Counted from the first letter of the stretch, positions 27,682 to 36,713 are shown. The stretch: 64,000 nt of DNA from Zunongwangia endophytica (GCF_030409505.1 NZ_JAUFPZ010000002.1:1681501-1745500); one strand, 5' to 3'. Notes: generated from the sequence alone by a model not told the origin. A program made the numbers and translations.

Positions 27682-27814
27682 CATCACATCTAATATACTG
27701 ATTAACAATTACATTCAAGACTACCCAATTGTAGGTATTTTGCAGTCATATATTACAGCTTTAATGTTTTATGAGGATTGTAGGATATAGTTATGATCTG
27801 CTATATTAAAATGA

Positions 27815-27822
27815 TATTTTTG
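27815..27822 (+). promoter_or_regulatory. -7 box for the GNAT gene
   Basis: TATTTTTG, an exact match, 12 bases before the ATG at 27835. It lies inside the frame that would be used from the upstream ATG at 27793, which rules out that start. Confidence 0.6.
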
Positions 27823-27834
27823 TCGAAAAAAAGT

Positions 27835-28293
27835 ATGGAAATTATCAGCTTTAACCCCAAGTATAGCAGAGATTTTAAAAGGCTTAATATAGAATGGTTA
27901 GAGAAATATTTTTATGTGGAACAACATGATGAAGAAGTTCTAGGTAAACCTGAAAAATATATTATTGAGCCTGGTGGAGAGATTTTCTTCGTCAAGCAAA
28001 ACGAGGAAATTATAGGATGTGTAGCTTTAATGAAGATTGAAGAAAACATATTCGAATTAACGAAAATGGCTATTGCTCCAAAACATCACGGAAAACAGCT
28101 TGGCCAAAAGCTTATGAAATTTACTATTGAATATGCGAAAGATCAAAACTGGGAAACACTAATTATTTACAGCAGTAGGAAATTAGAAAACGCTGTTCAT
28201 ATTTATAGAAAGTTTGGTTTTTCTGAAATTCCTATAGAAGAAAATAATCCATACGCTCGCGGAGACATAAAGATGAAACTTCAGTTATCATAA
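27835..28293 (+). CDS. GNAT family N-acetyltransferase
   Basis: A 152-residue acetyl-CoA-dependent acyltransferase. The GNAT core is visible: GEIFFVKQNEEIIGCVALM (strands 2-3, near residue 48), ELTKMAIAPKHHGKQLGQKLM (near 75-95), where the Q/RxxGxG/A-like loop is HGKQLG, and the ending NAVHIYRKFGFSEI near 123. The substrate is unknown. The ATG at 27835 is chosen because the -7 box sits between it and the in-frame ATG at 27793. Confidence 0.87.
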   Translation: MEIISFNPKYSRDFKRLNIEWLEKYFYVEQHDEEVLGKPEKYIIEPGGEIFFVKQNEEIIGCVALMKIEENIFELTKMAIAPKHHGKQLGQKLMKFTIEYAKDQNWETLIIYSSRKLENAVHIYRKFGFSEIPIEENNPYARGDIKMKLQLS

Positions 28294-28360
28294 ATCTTTG
28301 TAAAACAGCCTGTATTTGGTCTTGTCTTGCGTAATTTTATGCTAAATAAAAACTTTCAGA

Positions 28361-29176
28361 ATGAAAAAATTACTTTTTACCACTGCAACTGTTCTGGCAT
28401 TATTTGCCTGCAAAAATGATAAAAAAACTGATGCTGAACCTGGCACAATGATTCCGGCTGAAGATGGAGTAGTAAATATGAACGAAGATGAAGCAGATGC
28501 GAAGGATAAAGAATCTATACACATAGAACCAATTTCTCACGCTACAGCCGTAATCAATTGGGATAAGGCTGTATTTTATACCGATCCTGTAGGAGGAGCT
28601 GAAGTTTTTAAAAATGTCGATAAACCAGATTTCATTTTGGTGACCGATATCCATGGCGATCACATGAATGCGGCTACTTTAGAAGGATTAGAATTAGGCG
28701 ATAAAAAGATCATCGTTCCGCAAGCGGTAAAAGATGAATTACCAACTTCTTTACAAAAAAATCTGATGGTAATGAATAACGGAGATTCAATGGAAATCGA
28801 TGGTTTTAAAATCGAAGCGATTCCTATGTACAACTTGCCAGAAGCTGATGATGCTATGCATGTGAAAGGTCGTGGTAACGGTTATGTTTTAGAAAAAGAT
28901 GGCAAACGTCTATACATATCTGGAGATACTGAAGATATCCCGGAAATGAGAGAACTTAAAAATATAGATGCTGCATTAGTTTGCATGAATCTTCCTTATA
29001 CCATGCCGGTAGATCAAGCTGCGGAAGGTGTTTTAGCCTTCGCACCAAAAAAGGTATATCCTTACCACTATCGTGGAAAAGATGGATTGGCAGATGTAGA
29101 AAAATTTAAGTCTCTAGTTGAGGAAGAAAATAAAGATATTGAGGTTATTTTATTGGATTGGTATCCTGAAATGTAA
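28361..29176 (+). CDS. MBL-fold metal hydrolase, lipoprotein (UlaG-like)
   Basis: A 271-residue exported protein. The lipobox is MKKLLFTTATVLALFAC with Cys at 17, followed by a linker rich in Asp, Glu and Lys. The metallo-beta-lactamase domain starts at HIEPISHATAVINWD (near 50). The HxHxDH-type motif reads TDIHGDHMN near 94 (first His of the classic motif replaced by Thr-Asp, as in UlaG-like proteins), with YISGDTE near 185 and a late YPYHYRGKDG near 238. Substrate unknown. One-mismatch -7 box TAATTTTA at 28332-28339. Confidence 0.87.
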   Translation: MKKLLFTTATVLALFACKNDKKTDAEPGTMIPAEDGVVNMNEDEADAKDKESIHIEPISHATAVINWDKAVFYTDPVGGAEVFKNVDKPDFILVTDIHGDHMNAATLEGLELGDKKIIVPQAVKDELPTSLQKNLMVMNNGDSMEIDGFKIEAIPMYNLPEADDAMHVKGRGNGYVLEKDGKRLYISGDTEDIPEMRELKNIDAALVCMNLPYTMPVDQAAEGVLAFAPKKVYPYHYRGKDGLADVEKFKSLVEEENKDIEVILLDWYPEM

Positions 29177-29190
29177 ACCGATTATAATTC

Positions 29191-29236
29191 AAAAATTAAA
29201 GGCTGTGAGTTGATGTGCTCACAGCCTTTTTAATTT
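29191..29236 (+). terminator. Terminator after the MBL-fold gene
   Basis: AAATTAAAGGCTGTGAG pairs with CTCACAGCCTTTTTAATTT around an eight-base loop, ending in a T-rich run. Confidence 0.9.
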
Positions 29237-29273
29237 TCTACGTTTATTGATTGATATTTAGTAACTACGGGAA

Positions 29274-29624
29274 TTAAGATTTAGCTTTAAGGGTAACTGG
29301 TAATTTAAATTCTTCTACATCTGGATCTACAGCACAATTAATCTTTTTGTAATTCAATTTTTGTTTAATAAAGCGCTCTACTTCCTTGTTATCTGCTTCA
29401 ACAGATAGTACTACAATTTCATTGTCTTTGTTGATAGCCAAAAGTACATTTGCTCTAACATCTTTCTTTAGATCCAACTCATGATTCTTCAGTAAAGAAG
29501 AAATTTCAAAGCTCATCATTCTGGGATCTGGCTCAAAAGCCGTGTCTAAATTGTTTGCACTTGTAGTAAACTTGCTACAAATTGCGATTGCTAATACTAG
29601 CAAAATGGATTGTAATCTTTTCAT
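29274..29624 (-). CDS. Small secreted protein, TonB-C-like
   Basis: A 116-residue protein with signal peptide MKRLQSILLVLAIAICSKFTTSA. The mature part is about 93 residues: KKDVRANVLLAINKDNEIVVLSVE followed by VERFIKQKLNYKKI and a final EEFKLPVTLKAKS. This pattern resembles the C-terminal domain of TonB-family proteins, without the TonB membrane helix or proline-rich spacer. Function unknown. Stands alone, upstream of sucC's terminator in genome order, with no clear -7 box. Confidence 0.7.
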   Translation of the reverse strand: MKRLQSILLVLAIAICSKFTTSANNLDTAFEPDPRMMSFEISSLLKNHELDLKKDVRANVLLAINKDNEIVVLSVEADNKEVERFIKQKLNYKKINCAVDPDVEEFKLPVTLKAKS

Positions 29625-29740
29625 GATTAAAATATTTAAAAGGTTAATACACTATAAAGACGACAGTTAGCAATCCATTGTTACACAATTCGCTGATTTT
29701 TAAGTTCTTTTTAACTTTTTAGAAAACCGAGAAATTTATA

Positions 29741-29778
29741 TAAATAAAAAGGCTCGCAAATGCGAGCCTTTTTATTTA
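29741..29778 (-). terminator. Terminator behind sucC
   Basis: AAATAAAAAGGCTCGCA pairs with TGCGAGCCTTTTTATTT around an AA loop; a 17-bp perfect stem 20 bases past the sucC stop. Confidence 0.92.
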
Positions 29779-29797
29779 TATATAAGATAGCTAATAT

Positions 29798-30991
29798 TTA
29801 TGAAAGTACTTGTTGTACTTTATCAGCTGCTTCTTGGAATTGTACAGCACTAGATACTGCCAATCCACTTTCGTCGATAAGCTTTTTAGCGATATCTGCA
29901 TTAGTTCCTTGTAATCTAACGATAATAGGAACATTGATGGCATCTCCCATATTTTTGTAAGCATCTACAATACCTTGTGCCACACGGTCACAACGTACGA
30001 TACCTCCAAAAATATTAACTAAAATAGCTTCAACTTTATCATCCTTAAGGATAAGTCTAAATGCTTCTTCTACACGCTTAGCATCTGCAGTACCTCCAAC
30101 ATCTAGAAAGTTTGCAGGTTCACCACCAGCTTGCTTAATAAGATCCATCGTTGCCATTGCAAGACCAGCACCGTTTACCATACATCCTACGTTACCGTCT
30201 AGATCTACGTAATTAAGACCAACTTCTTTTGCTTCAACCTCTGTTGGGTTTTCTTCACGCTTATCACGCATTTCCATATAGTCTTTGTGACGGAAAAGTG
30301 CGTTATCATCTAAAGTAACTTTAGCATCTACAGCTAAAATTTTATCATCACTTGTTTTTAAAACAGGATTGATTTCGAATAAAGAAGAATCAGATTTGTC
30401 GAAAGCAGTATAAAGAGACATCACAAATTTTGTCATTTCTTTAAAACCAGTTCCGCTAAGACCCAGGTTAAAAGCAATTCTTCTAGCCTGAAATGGCATT
30501 AATCCTGTAGCAGGATCGATTTCTTCAGTAAAAATTAAATGCGGAGTTTCTTCAGCAACAGTTTCGATATCTACACCACCTTCAGTAGAATACATAATCA
30601 TATTACGACCTGTAGCACGGTTAAGTAGTACAGACATGTAATATTCTTCTGGTTCGTTATCTCCTGGATAGTAAACATCCTCTGCGATATATACCTGGTG
30701 AACTTTTTTACCTTCAGCAGAAGTTTGAGGCGTTACAAGATTCATCCCAATGATTTCTCCCGCAATTTGCTCTACTTCTTTAAGATTCTTAGCCAATTTA
30801 ACACCGCCACCTTTACCACGGCCACCTGCATGAACCTGTGCTTTAATCACATGCCATCCAGTTCCGGTTTGTTCAGTTAGTTCTTTTGCGGCTTTTACAG
30901 CTTCTTCTGGGTTGTGAGCTACAATACCTCTTTGGGTACGTACGCCGAAGCTGCTTAATATTTCTTTTCCTTGATATTCGTGTATGTTCAT
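29798..30991 (-). CDS. sucC: Succinate-CoA ligase (ADP-forming) beta subunit
   Basis: TCA-cycle enzyme subunit that couples succinyl-CoA cleavage to nucleotide triphosphate formation. The 397-residue protein begins MNIHEYQGKEILSSFGV, with the ATP-grasp HAGGRGKGGG near residue 52, SLFEINPVL near 198 and GNVGCMVNGAGLAMATMD near 257. The C-terminal ligase domain has VNIFGGIVRCD near 319. The alpha subunit gene (sucD) is not adjacent, as often in Bacteroidota. A well-formed promoter lies upstream (31026-31057). Confidence 0.98.
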   Translation of the reverse strand: MNIHEYQGKEILSSFGVRTQRGIVAHNPEEAVKAAKELTEQTGTGWHVIKAQVHAGGRGKGGGVKLAKNLKEVEQIAGEIIGMNLVTPQTSAEGKKVHQVYIAEDVYYPGDNEPEEYYMSVLLNRATGRNMIMYSTEGGVDIETVAEETPHLIFTEEIDPATGLMPFQARRIAFNLGLSGTGFKEMTKFVMSLYTAFDKSDSSLFEINPVLKTSDDKILAVDAKVTLDDNALFRHKDYMEMRDKREENPTEVEAKEVGLNYVDLDGNVGCMVNGAGLAMATMDLIKQAGGEPANFLDVGGTADAKRVEEAFRLILKDDKVEAILVNIFGGIVRCDRVAQGIVDAYKNMGDAINVPIIVRLQGTNADIAKKLIDESGLAVSSAVQFQEAADKVQQVLS

Positions 30992-31025
30992 AATCAGGTA
31001 TTTCTTCAGTTTTAATTATGCTAAA

Positions 31026-31057
31026 CAAAAGTAACAAATGTAAAAGTATTAGACCAA
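31026..31057 (-). promoter_or_regulatory. sucC promoter
   Basis: On the minus strand: TTG at 31055-31057, a 21-base spacer and TACTTTTG at 31026-31033, a full -33/-7 pattern. There are 34 bases between the box and the ATG. Confidence 0.7.
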
Positions 31058-31192
31058 TAAATTTCCCTTAAACATTTCGCATATATCTGCTAATTATCCT
31101 TAAATACAAAGCGTTTTCAACATATTACAGCTCAGACTATAAGGTTATCGTAAATAATACCAGTGTTTTTCAATATTCTGAGTAATCTCAAC

Positions 31193-31200
31193 TATTTTTG
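31193..31200 (+). promoter_or_regulatory. -7 box for the MFS exporter
   Basis: TATTTTTG, an exact match; a TTC 21 bases upstream (31169-31171) could serve as -33. The resulting leader is about 105 bases, long for this window. Confidence 0.6.
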
Positions 31201-31269
31201 CCCTTTTAATGAAATCCCGAAATCATCCCTAAAAAAGATGGAAAAACATAAGGGAAGCTAAAACTAATC

Positions 31270-31294
31270 ATTTGAGTTTAAATCGAACTCAAAT
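31270..31294 (+). promoter_or_regulatory. Leader stem-loop before the MFS exporter
   Basis: ATTTGAGTT (31270-31278) and AACTCAAAT (31286-31294) form a perfect 9-bp stem with loop TAAATCG, 15 bases before the start codon. It could be a repressor site or an RNA element that controls translation. A four-codon ORF (ATG at 31303) follows it and overlaps the exporter start. Confidence 0.5.
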
Positions 31295-31309
31295 CATATA
31301 AAATGGCTT

Positions 31310-32488
31310 ATGAATAAAGCGCTAATCGCATTAGCAATTGGAGGATTTGGTATTGGTATGACCGAATTTGTTATTATGGGAATTCTACCCGATGTAGCTA
31401 CGGCATTGGATATTACCATACCACAGGCTGGACATTTTATTTCGGCTTATGCCCTGGGCGTTGTGGTAGGCGCTCCGCTATTAACCGGTATTGGCGGTAA
31501 ATGGCCTGCTCATAAAACATTGCTCTTTTTGATGCTATGGTTTACCGTTTTTAACACGTTATCTGCTTTCGCTAATACTTATACGCTTTTGTTAATTTCA
31601 AGATTCCTATCTGGTTTACCACATGGCGCTTTCTTTGGGATTGGCGCGGTGGTTGCAAGCAAGCTTGCCAAGCCCGGTAAAGAAGCCAGAGCAATAGCTA
31701 CGATGTTTACCGGCCTTACTTTAGCCAACGTTATAGGTGTACCATTAGGAACTTATTTTGGACATAACTTTAACTGGAATATTGCTTTCTTTCTAGTTGG
31801 AATCGTTGGGATTTGTGCTATTTTGAGTATAAAATTCTGGATGCCAGAATTGCCTAAAAGTTCTCCCGACGGGATAGTAAAAGACTTTAAAGTGCTTAAG
31901 AAACTGGAACTTTGGATGGTTATTTTACTAACGACCATTGGTACGGGAGGATTTTTTGCCTGGTATAGTTATATCGCACCTTTAATCACAGATGTTGCCG
32001 GCCACCCAGAAAGTATAGTGAGCTATGCCATGATATTAGCAGGTTTGGGAATGGTCACTGGAAACTTTATTGGTGCTAAATTAGCCGAAAGCTTCTCCCC
32101 TATTTATGCCGTATTAATTGCGCTGATATTAATGGTAATCGCGCTGGTATCTAATACCTACTTCGCTTATGATAAAGTTGGAGTATTGGTGATGACTTTT
32201 TTAATAGGAACTATTGCGTTTTGCCTTTCCACACCTGTACAGATGGCAGTGATCAATTCGGCTAAAGGATCTGAGATGTTGGGTTCTTCCCTAAATCAAA
32301 GTGCCTTTAATATGGGTAATGCTTCTGGCGCTTATCTTGCAGGATTGCCAATAGCTGCAGGATACGCATATACCTCGGCAGATTTTGTGGGAGCAGGTAT
32401 GGCTAGTGCAGGGATTGTGTTAACTTTTGTCGTAATTTATCTTCGGAAGAAAAATAAAACGCAAACACCGAGTCCAGCTGAAGCTTAA
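31310..32488 (+). CDS. MFS transporter, AraJ/YdhP-type exporter
   Basis: A 392-residue inner-membrane protein with 12 predicted helices. The N-terminus IGGFGIGMTEFVIMGILPDVA and motif-A-like region around GKWPAHKTLL are typical of drug:H+ antiporter family members such as AraJ and YdhP; RFLSGLPHGAFFGIGAVVA near residue 100 fits too. Likely exports a small molecule such as a sugar, arabinose derivative or drug; the sequence does not say which. A leader with a stem-loop suggests regulation. Terminator at 32497-32528. Confidence 0.9.
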   Translation: MNKALIALAIGGFGIGMTEFVIMGILPDVATALDITIPQAGHFISAYALGVVVGAPLLTGIGGKWPAHKTLLFLMLWFTVFNTLSAFANTYTLLLISRFLSGLPHGAFFGIGAVVASKLAKPGKEARAIATMFTGLTLANVIGVPLGTYFGHNFNWNIAFFLVGIVGICAILSIKFWMPELPKSSPDGIVKDFKVLKKLELWMVILLTTIGTGGFFAWYSYIAPLITDVAGHPESIVSYAMILAGLGMVTGNFIGAKLAESFSPIYAVLIALILMVIALVSNTYFAYDKVGVLVMTFLIGTIAFCLSTPVQMAVINSAKGSEMLGSSLNQSAFNMGNASGAYLAGLPIAAGYAYTSADFVGAGMASAGIVLTFVVIYLRKKNKTQTPSPAEA

Positions 32489-32496
32489 TTTTACAG

Positions 32497-32528
32497 AAAT
32501 AACAGATTGTTCAAATTCGTTATTTTTT
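32497..32528 (+). terminator. Probable terminator after the MFS exporter
   Basis: AAATAAC (32497-32503) pairs with GTTATTT, followed by a run of seven T. The stem is short. Confidence 0.55.
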
Positions 32529-32594
32529 TGATATTCTTTTGGGAGGATATCTAATAGGCTAGTATTTTGGTCCAATAAAATTTAGATAACAATA

Positions 32595-33818
32595 ATGACA
32601 AATCAAGATCTTCTTGCAATTGCAAATGAATATGGAAGCCCGGTTTATGTTTACGATGCTGAAAAGATTGAAGCACAATATAAACGCCTAACCAGCGCAT
32701 TTAGCAGTGTTAAAAACCTTCGAATTCATTATGCTGTAAAAGCGCTTTCTAATATTTCAATTCTGAAGTTTTTAAGTAAATTAGGAAGCGGGTTAGATAC
32801 GGTGAGCATTCAGGAAGTTCGTCTTGGACTGAAGGCTGGCGTAGATCCTTCAAAAATTATCTATACGCCAAATGGGGTTTCGCTAGAAGAAATTGAAGAA
32901 GTTGCAAAACTTGGCGTGCAGATCAATATTGATAATCTATCGATTTTAGAACAATTTGGTACCCGCCATCCTAAAACTCCGGTTTGTATTAGGATCAACC
33001 CTCATGTAATGGCAGGAGGAAATTCCAAAATTTCAGTAGGACATATCGATTCTAAATTTGGTATTTCAATTCATCAAATGCCTTTATTAAAGAGAATTGT
33101 TGAAAATACTGGAATGACTATAAACGGAATTCACATGCATACGGGTAGTGATATTCTAGATATTCAGGTATTTATTCAGGCTTCAGAAATTTTATTTGAT
33201 GCCGCCAGAAATTTCGATAATCTTGAATTTATTGATTTTGGCAGTGGTTTTAAAGTACCTTATAAGCCTGGCGATATAGAAACTGATATTGAAGAATTAG
33301 GAGCAGAATTATCGAAAAGATTTAAGTCTTTTTGTAAGGAATACGGCAAAGATCTAACACTAGCTTTTGAGCCAGGAAAATACCTTGTAAGCGAATCTGG
33401 AAAGTTTTTAGCAAAAGTAAATGTGATAAAACAAACCACCTCTACAGTTTTTGCGGGCATCGATACTGGTTTTAATCATTTGATAAGGCCAATGTTTTAC
33501 GGCTCGCATCACGAAATTTCCAATATCTCTAATCCTGATGGCAAACAAAGATTTTATTCGGTGGTAGGATATATTTGCGAAACCGACACTTTCGCTTCTA
33601 ACCGAAGAATTTCTGAAATTACCGAAGGTGATTTATTGGCTTTTAGCAATTCTGGAGCCTATTGTTACTCGATGTCTAGTAATTTTAATTCGAGATTCCG
33701 TCCTGCTGAAGTTCTATGGTATAACGGAGAAGCGCATCTTATACGAGAAAGAGAAACTTTTGAAGATCTTTTAAAACATCAAATTGAACTTGACTTTTCC
33801 AAAAAAGTCGAAGCCTAA
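32595..33818 (+). CDS. lysA: Diaminopimelate decarboxylase
   Basis: Last step of lysine synthesis: decarboxylates meso-diaminopimelate using PLP. The 407-residue fold-type III enzyme has HYAVKALSN with the PLP-Lys near residue 49, HMHTGSDI near 182, IDFGSGFKVPY near 216 and FEPGKYLV near 260. A Cys-containing CETDTFA segment near 330 matches the conserved C-E-S/T-x-D motif in which Cys completes the partner active site. Preceded by its own leader; closed by a long hairpin. No other lysine genes are adjacent. Confidence 0.95.
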   Translation: MTNQDLLAIANEYGSPVYVYDAEKIEAQYKRLTSAFSSVKNLRIHYAVKALSNISILKFLSKLGSGLDTVSIQEVRLGLKAGVDPSKIIYTPNGVSLEEIEEVAKLGVQINIDNLSILEQFGTRHPKTPVCIRINPHVMAGGNSKISVGHIDSKFGISIHQMPLLKRIVENTGMTINGIHMHTGSDILDIQVFIQASEILFDAARNFDNLEFIDFGSGFKVPYKPGDIETDIEELGAELSKRFKSFCKEYGKDLTLAFEPGKYLVSESGKFLAKVNVIKQTTSTVFAGIDTGFNHLIRPMFYGSHHEISNISNPDGKQRFYSVVGYICETDTFASNRRISEITEGDLLAFSNSGAYCYSMSSNFNSRFRPAEVLWYNGEAHLIRERETFEDLLKHQIELDFSKKVEA

Positions 33819-34127
33819 TAAATTTCCGTAGATTATTTTCATAGTAAAAGGAGTGAAATTTATCCAATATCAGGTTCAACTGAGGATAATTTCCACTCCT
33901 TTTTTCATTAAATAAAGAAATTTTCAAAATCAATATTTAAAAAATTCACATCGACTTAACAGCTCATAAATTACTATAAACACTGAATTTCGGTCGGAAA
34001 TTAGACTAACTAACTATAATTAAGACGATTGAGTAATTAACAATGACATTGAATTAAATTAACATAAACTTAATTTTAAAGTTTTTTTTTATTATATTCG
34101 TAAGACCAAACATTTTAACACCCTATT
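33819..34127 (+). other. Intergenic region lysA to PLDc_N gene
   Basis: 309 bases. Apart from the lysA terminator at its left it is very AT-rich with no gene. A TATATTCG at 34093-34100 may be the -7 box of the next gene. Confidence 0.6.
33846..33906 (+). terminator. Terminator after lysA
   Basis: AAAAGGAGTG (33847-33856) pairs with CACTCCTTTT, with an inner AATTTATCC/GGATAATT extension, an 18-base loop and a T run after 33898. Confidence 0.75.
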
Positions 34128-34367
34128 ATGAATTTTATAGATCAAGAACTTCAATTCTTTATACTGCAATCCTTAGGATTGTTAGCTATAATGTTTCCTG
34201 CATTTTGCATTCTTAGCATTGTAAGAAATTCTCGTGCATTTAAGAAGAAAGGAAAATTAATGTGGACTTTAGTTGTAATTCTGCTTCCTATTATTGGATC
34301 ATTTCTTTATTTATCTATAGGAAGAGATCAGGTTTTAAATACTGAGGTTCGATCTGACATTCGATAA
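34128..34367 (+). CDS. PLDc_N domain small membrane protein
   Basis: A 79-residue protein with two membrane helices (about residues 11-33 and 44-64). After the second, FLYLSIGRDQ matches the PLDc_N pattern of short membrane proteins related to the N-terminus of cardiolipin synthases. No phospholipase domain is attached, so a catalytic role is not supported. Stands alone with its own terminator. Confidence 0.8.
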   Translation: MNFIDQELQFFILQSLGLLAIMFPAFCILSIVRNSRAFKKKGKLMWTLVVILLPIIGSFLYLSIGRDQVLNTEVRSDIR

Positions 34368-34389
34368 CATACTATAACGTTTGAAATAG

Positions 34390-34424
34390 GAAAAGCTCCC
34401 ATAATATATGAGAGCTTTTCTTAT
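34390..34424. terminator. Bidirectional terminator, PLDc_N gene and guaC
   Basis: AAAAGCTC and GAGCTTTT with an inner CATA/TATG pairing and one mismatch; convergent genes end on each side. Confidence 0.8.
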
Positions 34425-34432
34425 TTATAAAT

Positions 34433-35470
34433 TTACTTATATACTGTATTTTCTTGTTCTGCCACTCTAATAAATGTAGTCCTTTTGGTAAGCTCTTTTA
34501 ATCGGCTTGCACCAACATAGGTACAAGTACTTCTAAGCCCGCCCAGAATATCCTGTAGGGTATTTTCAACTGCTCCCCGATAAGGTACTTCTACAGTTTT
34601 CCCTTCACTTGCTCTATATTCAGCGACACCGCCAGCATGTTTATCCATAGCAGTGTTAGAACTCATCCCATAAAAACGCTTAAATTTATTACCATCTAAT
34701 TCGATAATATCTCCGCCACTTTCATCGTGCCCGGCTAACATTCCGCCCAACATCACAAAATCTGCACCTGCTCCAAACGCTTTCGCGATATCACCGGGAA
34801 TTGCGCAACCACCGTCGCTAATTATTTGCCCTCCCAATCCATGGGCTGCATCGGCACATTCGATAATCGCAGATAATTGTGGGTAACCCACACCCGTCTT
34901 TACTCTTGTGGTACAAACCGAACCCGGCCCAATTCCAACTTTTACAATATCAGCACCAGCTATAAGAAGCTCTTCGACCATTTCACCAGTAACCACATTT
35001 CCGGCAATTATTACTTTTTCAGGAAAATTCTCTCTGGTTTTTTCCAAAAATTCTACAAAATGTTCAGAATAACCATTTGCAACATCAATGCAGATAAATT
35101 TTAAATCTTTAGAAAGCGATAAAATTTCTTTTAGTTTCTTAGAATCTTCTTCCCCCGTTCCTGTACTTACTGCTATATAATTTTTAAGTTCTGGTGATGT
35201 TTCTTCAAGAAAAGTTTTCCATTCTTCAATTGTATAATGCTTATGGATTGCCGTAAACAATTTTTTCTCAGCTAACTTTTTTGCCATATCAAAAGTTCCC
35301 ACGGTATCCATATTCGCAGCCATGATTGGTATCCCCGTCCAGGTCATTTTTGCATGTAGAAAAGTATAGGTTCTCTCTAAGCTTACCTGTGATCTACTTT
35401 TTAAGGTAGAACGTTTTGGGCGTATCATGACATCTTTAAATCCCAGTTTTAAATCCTGCTCAATTCTCAT
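34433..35470 (-). CDS. guaC: GMP reductase
   Basis: Converts GMP back to IMP with NADPH and release of ammonia, linking guanine and adenine pools. The 345-residue protein belongs to the IMPDH/GMPR barrel family: [21 protein letters not shown] near residue 154, [21 protein letters not shown] near 180 with the catalytic Cys, and [21 protein letters not shown] near 216. It lacks the CBS pair of IMP dehydrogenase and is close in length to E. coli GuaC. Its exact -7 box is at 35494-35501. Confidence 0.95.
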   Translation of the reverse strand: MRIEQDLKLGFKDVMIRPKRSTLKSRSQVSLERTYTFLHAKMTWTGIPIMAANMDTVGTFDMAKKLAEKKLFTAIHKHYTIEEWKTFLEETSPELKNYIAVSTGTGEEDSKKLKEILSLSKDLKFICIDVANGYSEHFVEFLEKTRENFPEKVIIAGNVVTGEMVEELLIAGADIVKVGIGPGSVCTTRVKTGVGYPQLSAIIECADAAHGLGGQIISDGGCAIPGDIAKAFGAGADFVMLGGMLAGHDESGGDIIELDGNKFKRFYGMSSNTAMDKHAGGVAEYRASEGKTVEVPYRGAVENTLQDILGGLRSTCTYVGASRLKELTKRTTFIRVAEQENTVYK

Positions 35471-35789
35471 TCAACTTTCAATTTAGTTACCCTCAAAAAT
35501 AAAAGTTAGTTTGATATAAAGTTCAGTATGATTAATTTAATTTCAGCAATAAGATCAAAGCAACTTTCCTACAGATGATTAGCGAACGGTTATAGCAAGG
35601 CATCATAGATCGAATTTTCCAAATATTTATCAAAATACACCCGCGTACTAAATTCATCTTATTTAAATAGTTACATGTGTTTTTGACTATGCCGCTTGCA
35701 CATTAACCTATCAAGAATCAAAACGAAACATCCTATTTTTTTATTCTGAAATCTAAAAGCTTAAATTTATACCATAAAACTGATGACTC
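35471..35789. other. Divergent intergenic region, guaC and NUDIX gene
   Basis: 319 bases. It contains the guaC -7 box. I see no gene and no clear promoter box for the NUDIX gene. Confidence 0.6.
35494..35501 (-). promoter_or_regulatory. -7 box for guaC
   Basis: TATTTTTG on the minus strand, an exact match, 23 bases before the ATG at 35470. Confidence 0.6.
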
Positions 35790-36365
35790 TTGAAGAAAAT
35801 TGAAATAATAGAAAAGAAAGTGCTGTCGAATGAATGGGCTATATTAAACGAATATGTTTATAGCTTTGAACGTAAAGATGGCTCAAGGCAAATTCACAAT
35901 CGTGAAGTTTATGATAAAGGAGACGGCTCTGCCATTATTCTTTATAATGAAGAAACCAATAAAATAATACTTACTCGCCAATTTAGAATACCCAGTTACG
36001 TAAACGGAAATAAAGACGGTTATTTAATTGAAGCTTGCGCCGGACTTTTGGATGGCCTCACTCCAGAGGAATGTGTAGTAAAAGAAACTGAAGAAGAAAC
36101 CGGATATAGAATAGAAACTCCTAAAAGACTATTTCACTCCTACATGGTCGCCGGTGCTGTAACTGAAATAATTTATTTTTTCGTTGCTCCATATAATGAG
36201 TCTATGAAAGTAGGAAAAGGAGGCGGACTAGAATCGGAGGGTGAAGAAATAGAAATTTTAGAGGTGGATTTCAACGAAGCATACGATATGATTGCTACCG
36301 GCGAAATAGTCGATGCAAAAACTATCATCCTTTTACAGCACATGAAGATAAATAAGATTCTATAA
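35790..36365 (+). CDS. NUDIX hydrolase, GDP-mannose pyrophosphatase NudK-like
   Basis: A 191-residue NUDIX enzyme. The Nudix box runs from ACAGLLDGLTPEECVVKE to TEEETGY (about residues 88-110), matching GX5EX7REUXEEXGU except Lys for the usual Arg (KETEEETG). The HNREVYDKGDGSAIILYN segment and Y-x-x-x-G-xx-E ending are typical of NudK/ADP-sugar pyrophosphatases. TTG at 35790 is the start: an in-frame TGA lies two codons upstream and no ATG follows nearby. A short ATG-led ORF at 35783 in another frame ends after six codons. Confidence 0.87.
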   Translation: MKKIEIIEKKVLSNEWAILNEYVYSFERKDGSRQIHNREVYDKGDGSAIILYNEETNKIILTRQFRIPSYVNGNKDGYLIEACAGLLDGLTPEECVVKETEEETGYRIETPKRLFHSYMVAGAVTEIIYFFVAPYNESMKVGKGGGLESEGEEIEILEVDFNEAYDMIATGEIVDAKTIILLQHMKINKIL

Positions 36366-36548
36366 AACATCATATAATTCTAAAAGCCTAAAGAAAAATT
36401 TAGAATAAAGCTTGTAGTATATATTAACATAATCTATTAGAATACAACCTAATAAAACATTTATTTTGCAGCATAATCCGAGAATCGCCATTATCAAGTT
36501 ATGCTATTGACACTCGTTTGTCATGGCTTAACCAATTAAAGAGGTTCT

Positions 36549-36713
36549 ATGCCACCAATGAAGAAACAGCGTATATTAGGAACATTTTGCCTAATATTTG
36601 CTTTGCTTATTTTCGAAATTGATAAAACAGATGATCTCGTGTTATTATCTGGAATTCTGCTAGGTCTTGGCGTAAGTCTATTCTTTATACCTCTTCTTAA
36701 AAAATCAGATTAA
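36549..36713 (+). CDS. Small two-helix membrane protein, 54 residues
   Basis: ATG at 36549, 54 residues, stop at 36711-36713. Basic start (PPMKKQR) then hydrophobic helix GTFCLIFALLIFEI, an acidic turn DKTDD and a second helix LVLLSGILLGLGVSLFFIPLL ending KKSD. AAAGAGG lies 8 bases before the start codon as a possible ribosome site. The charge pattern (positive ends, acidic middle) is that of a real hairpin membrane protein. Family unknown. The pentapeptide gene follows 74 bases later on the same strand. Confidence 0.6.
   Translation: MPPMKKQRILGTFCLIFALLIFEIDKTDDLVLLSGILLGLGVSLFFIPLLKKSD

Larger units (their letters stand above)
27358..27814. other. Intergenic region between divergent genes, with repeats only
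   Basis: About 460 bases without a convincing gene. It holds an imperfect inverted repeat (27533-27639), a terminator-like hairpin (27661-27681) and, at its right edge, the promoter of the GNAT gene. No start codon with a long open frame was seen on either strand. Confidence 0.6.
30992..31309. other. Divergent intergenic region, sucC and MFS exporter
   Basis: 318 bases holding the sucC promoter on the minus strand, the exporter promoter at 31193-31200 and a leader hairpin at 31270-31294. No gene seen. Confidence 0.7.

Noticed and set aside
33739..33933. 64-residue minus-strand frame over the lysA terminator
   Set aside because: It runs through the end of lysA and its terminator hairpin and has no recognisable features.
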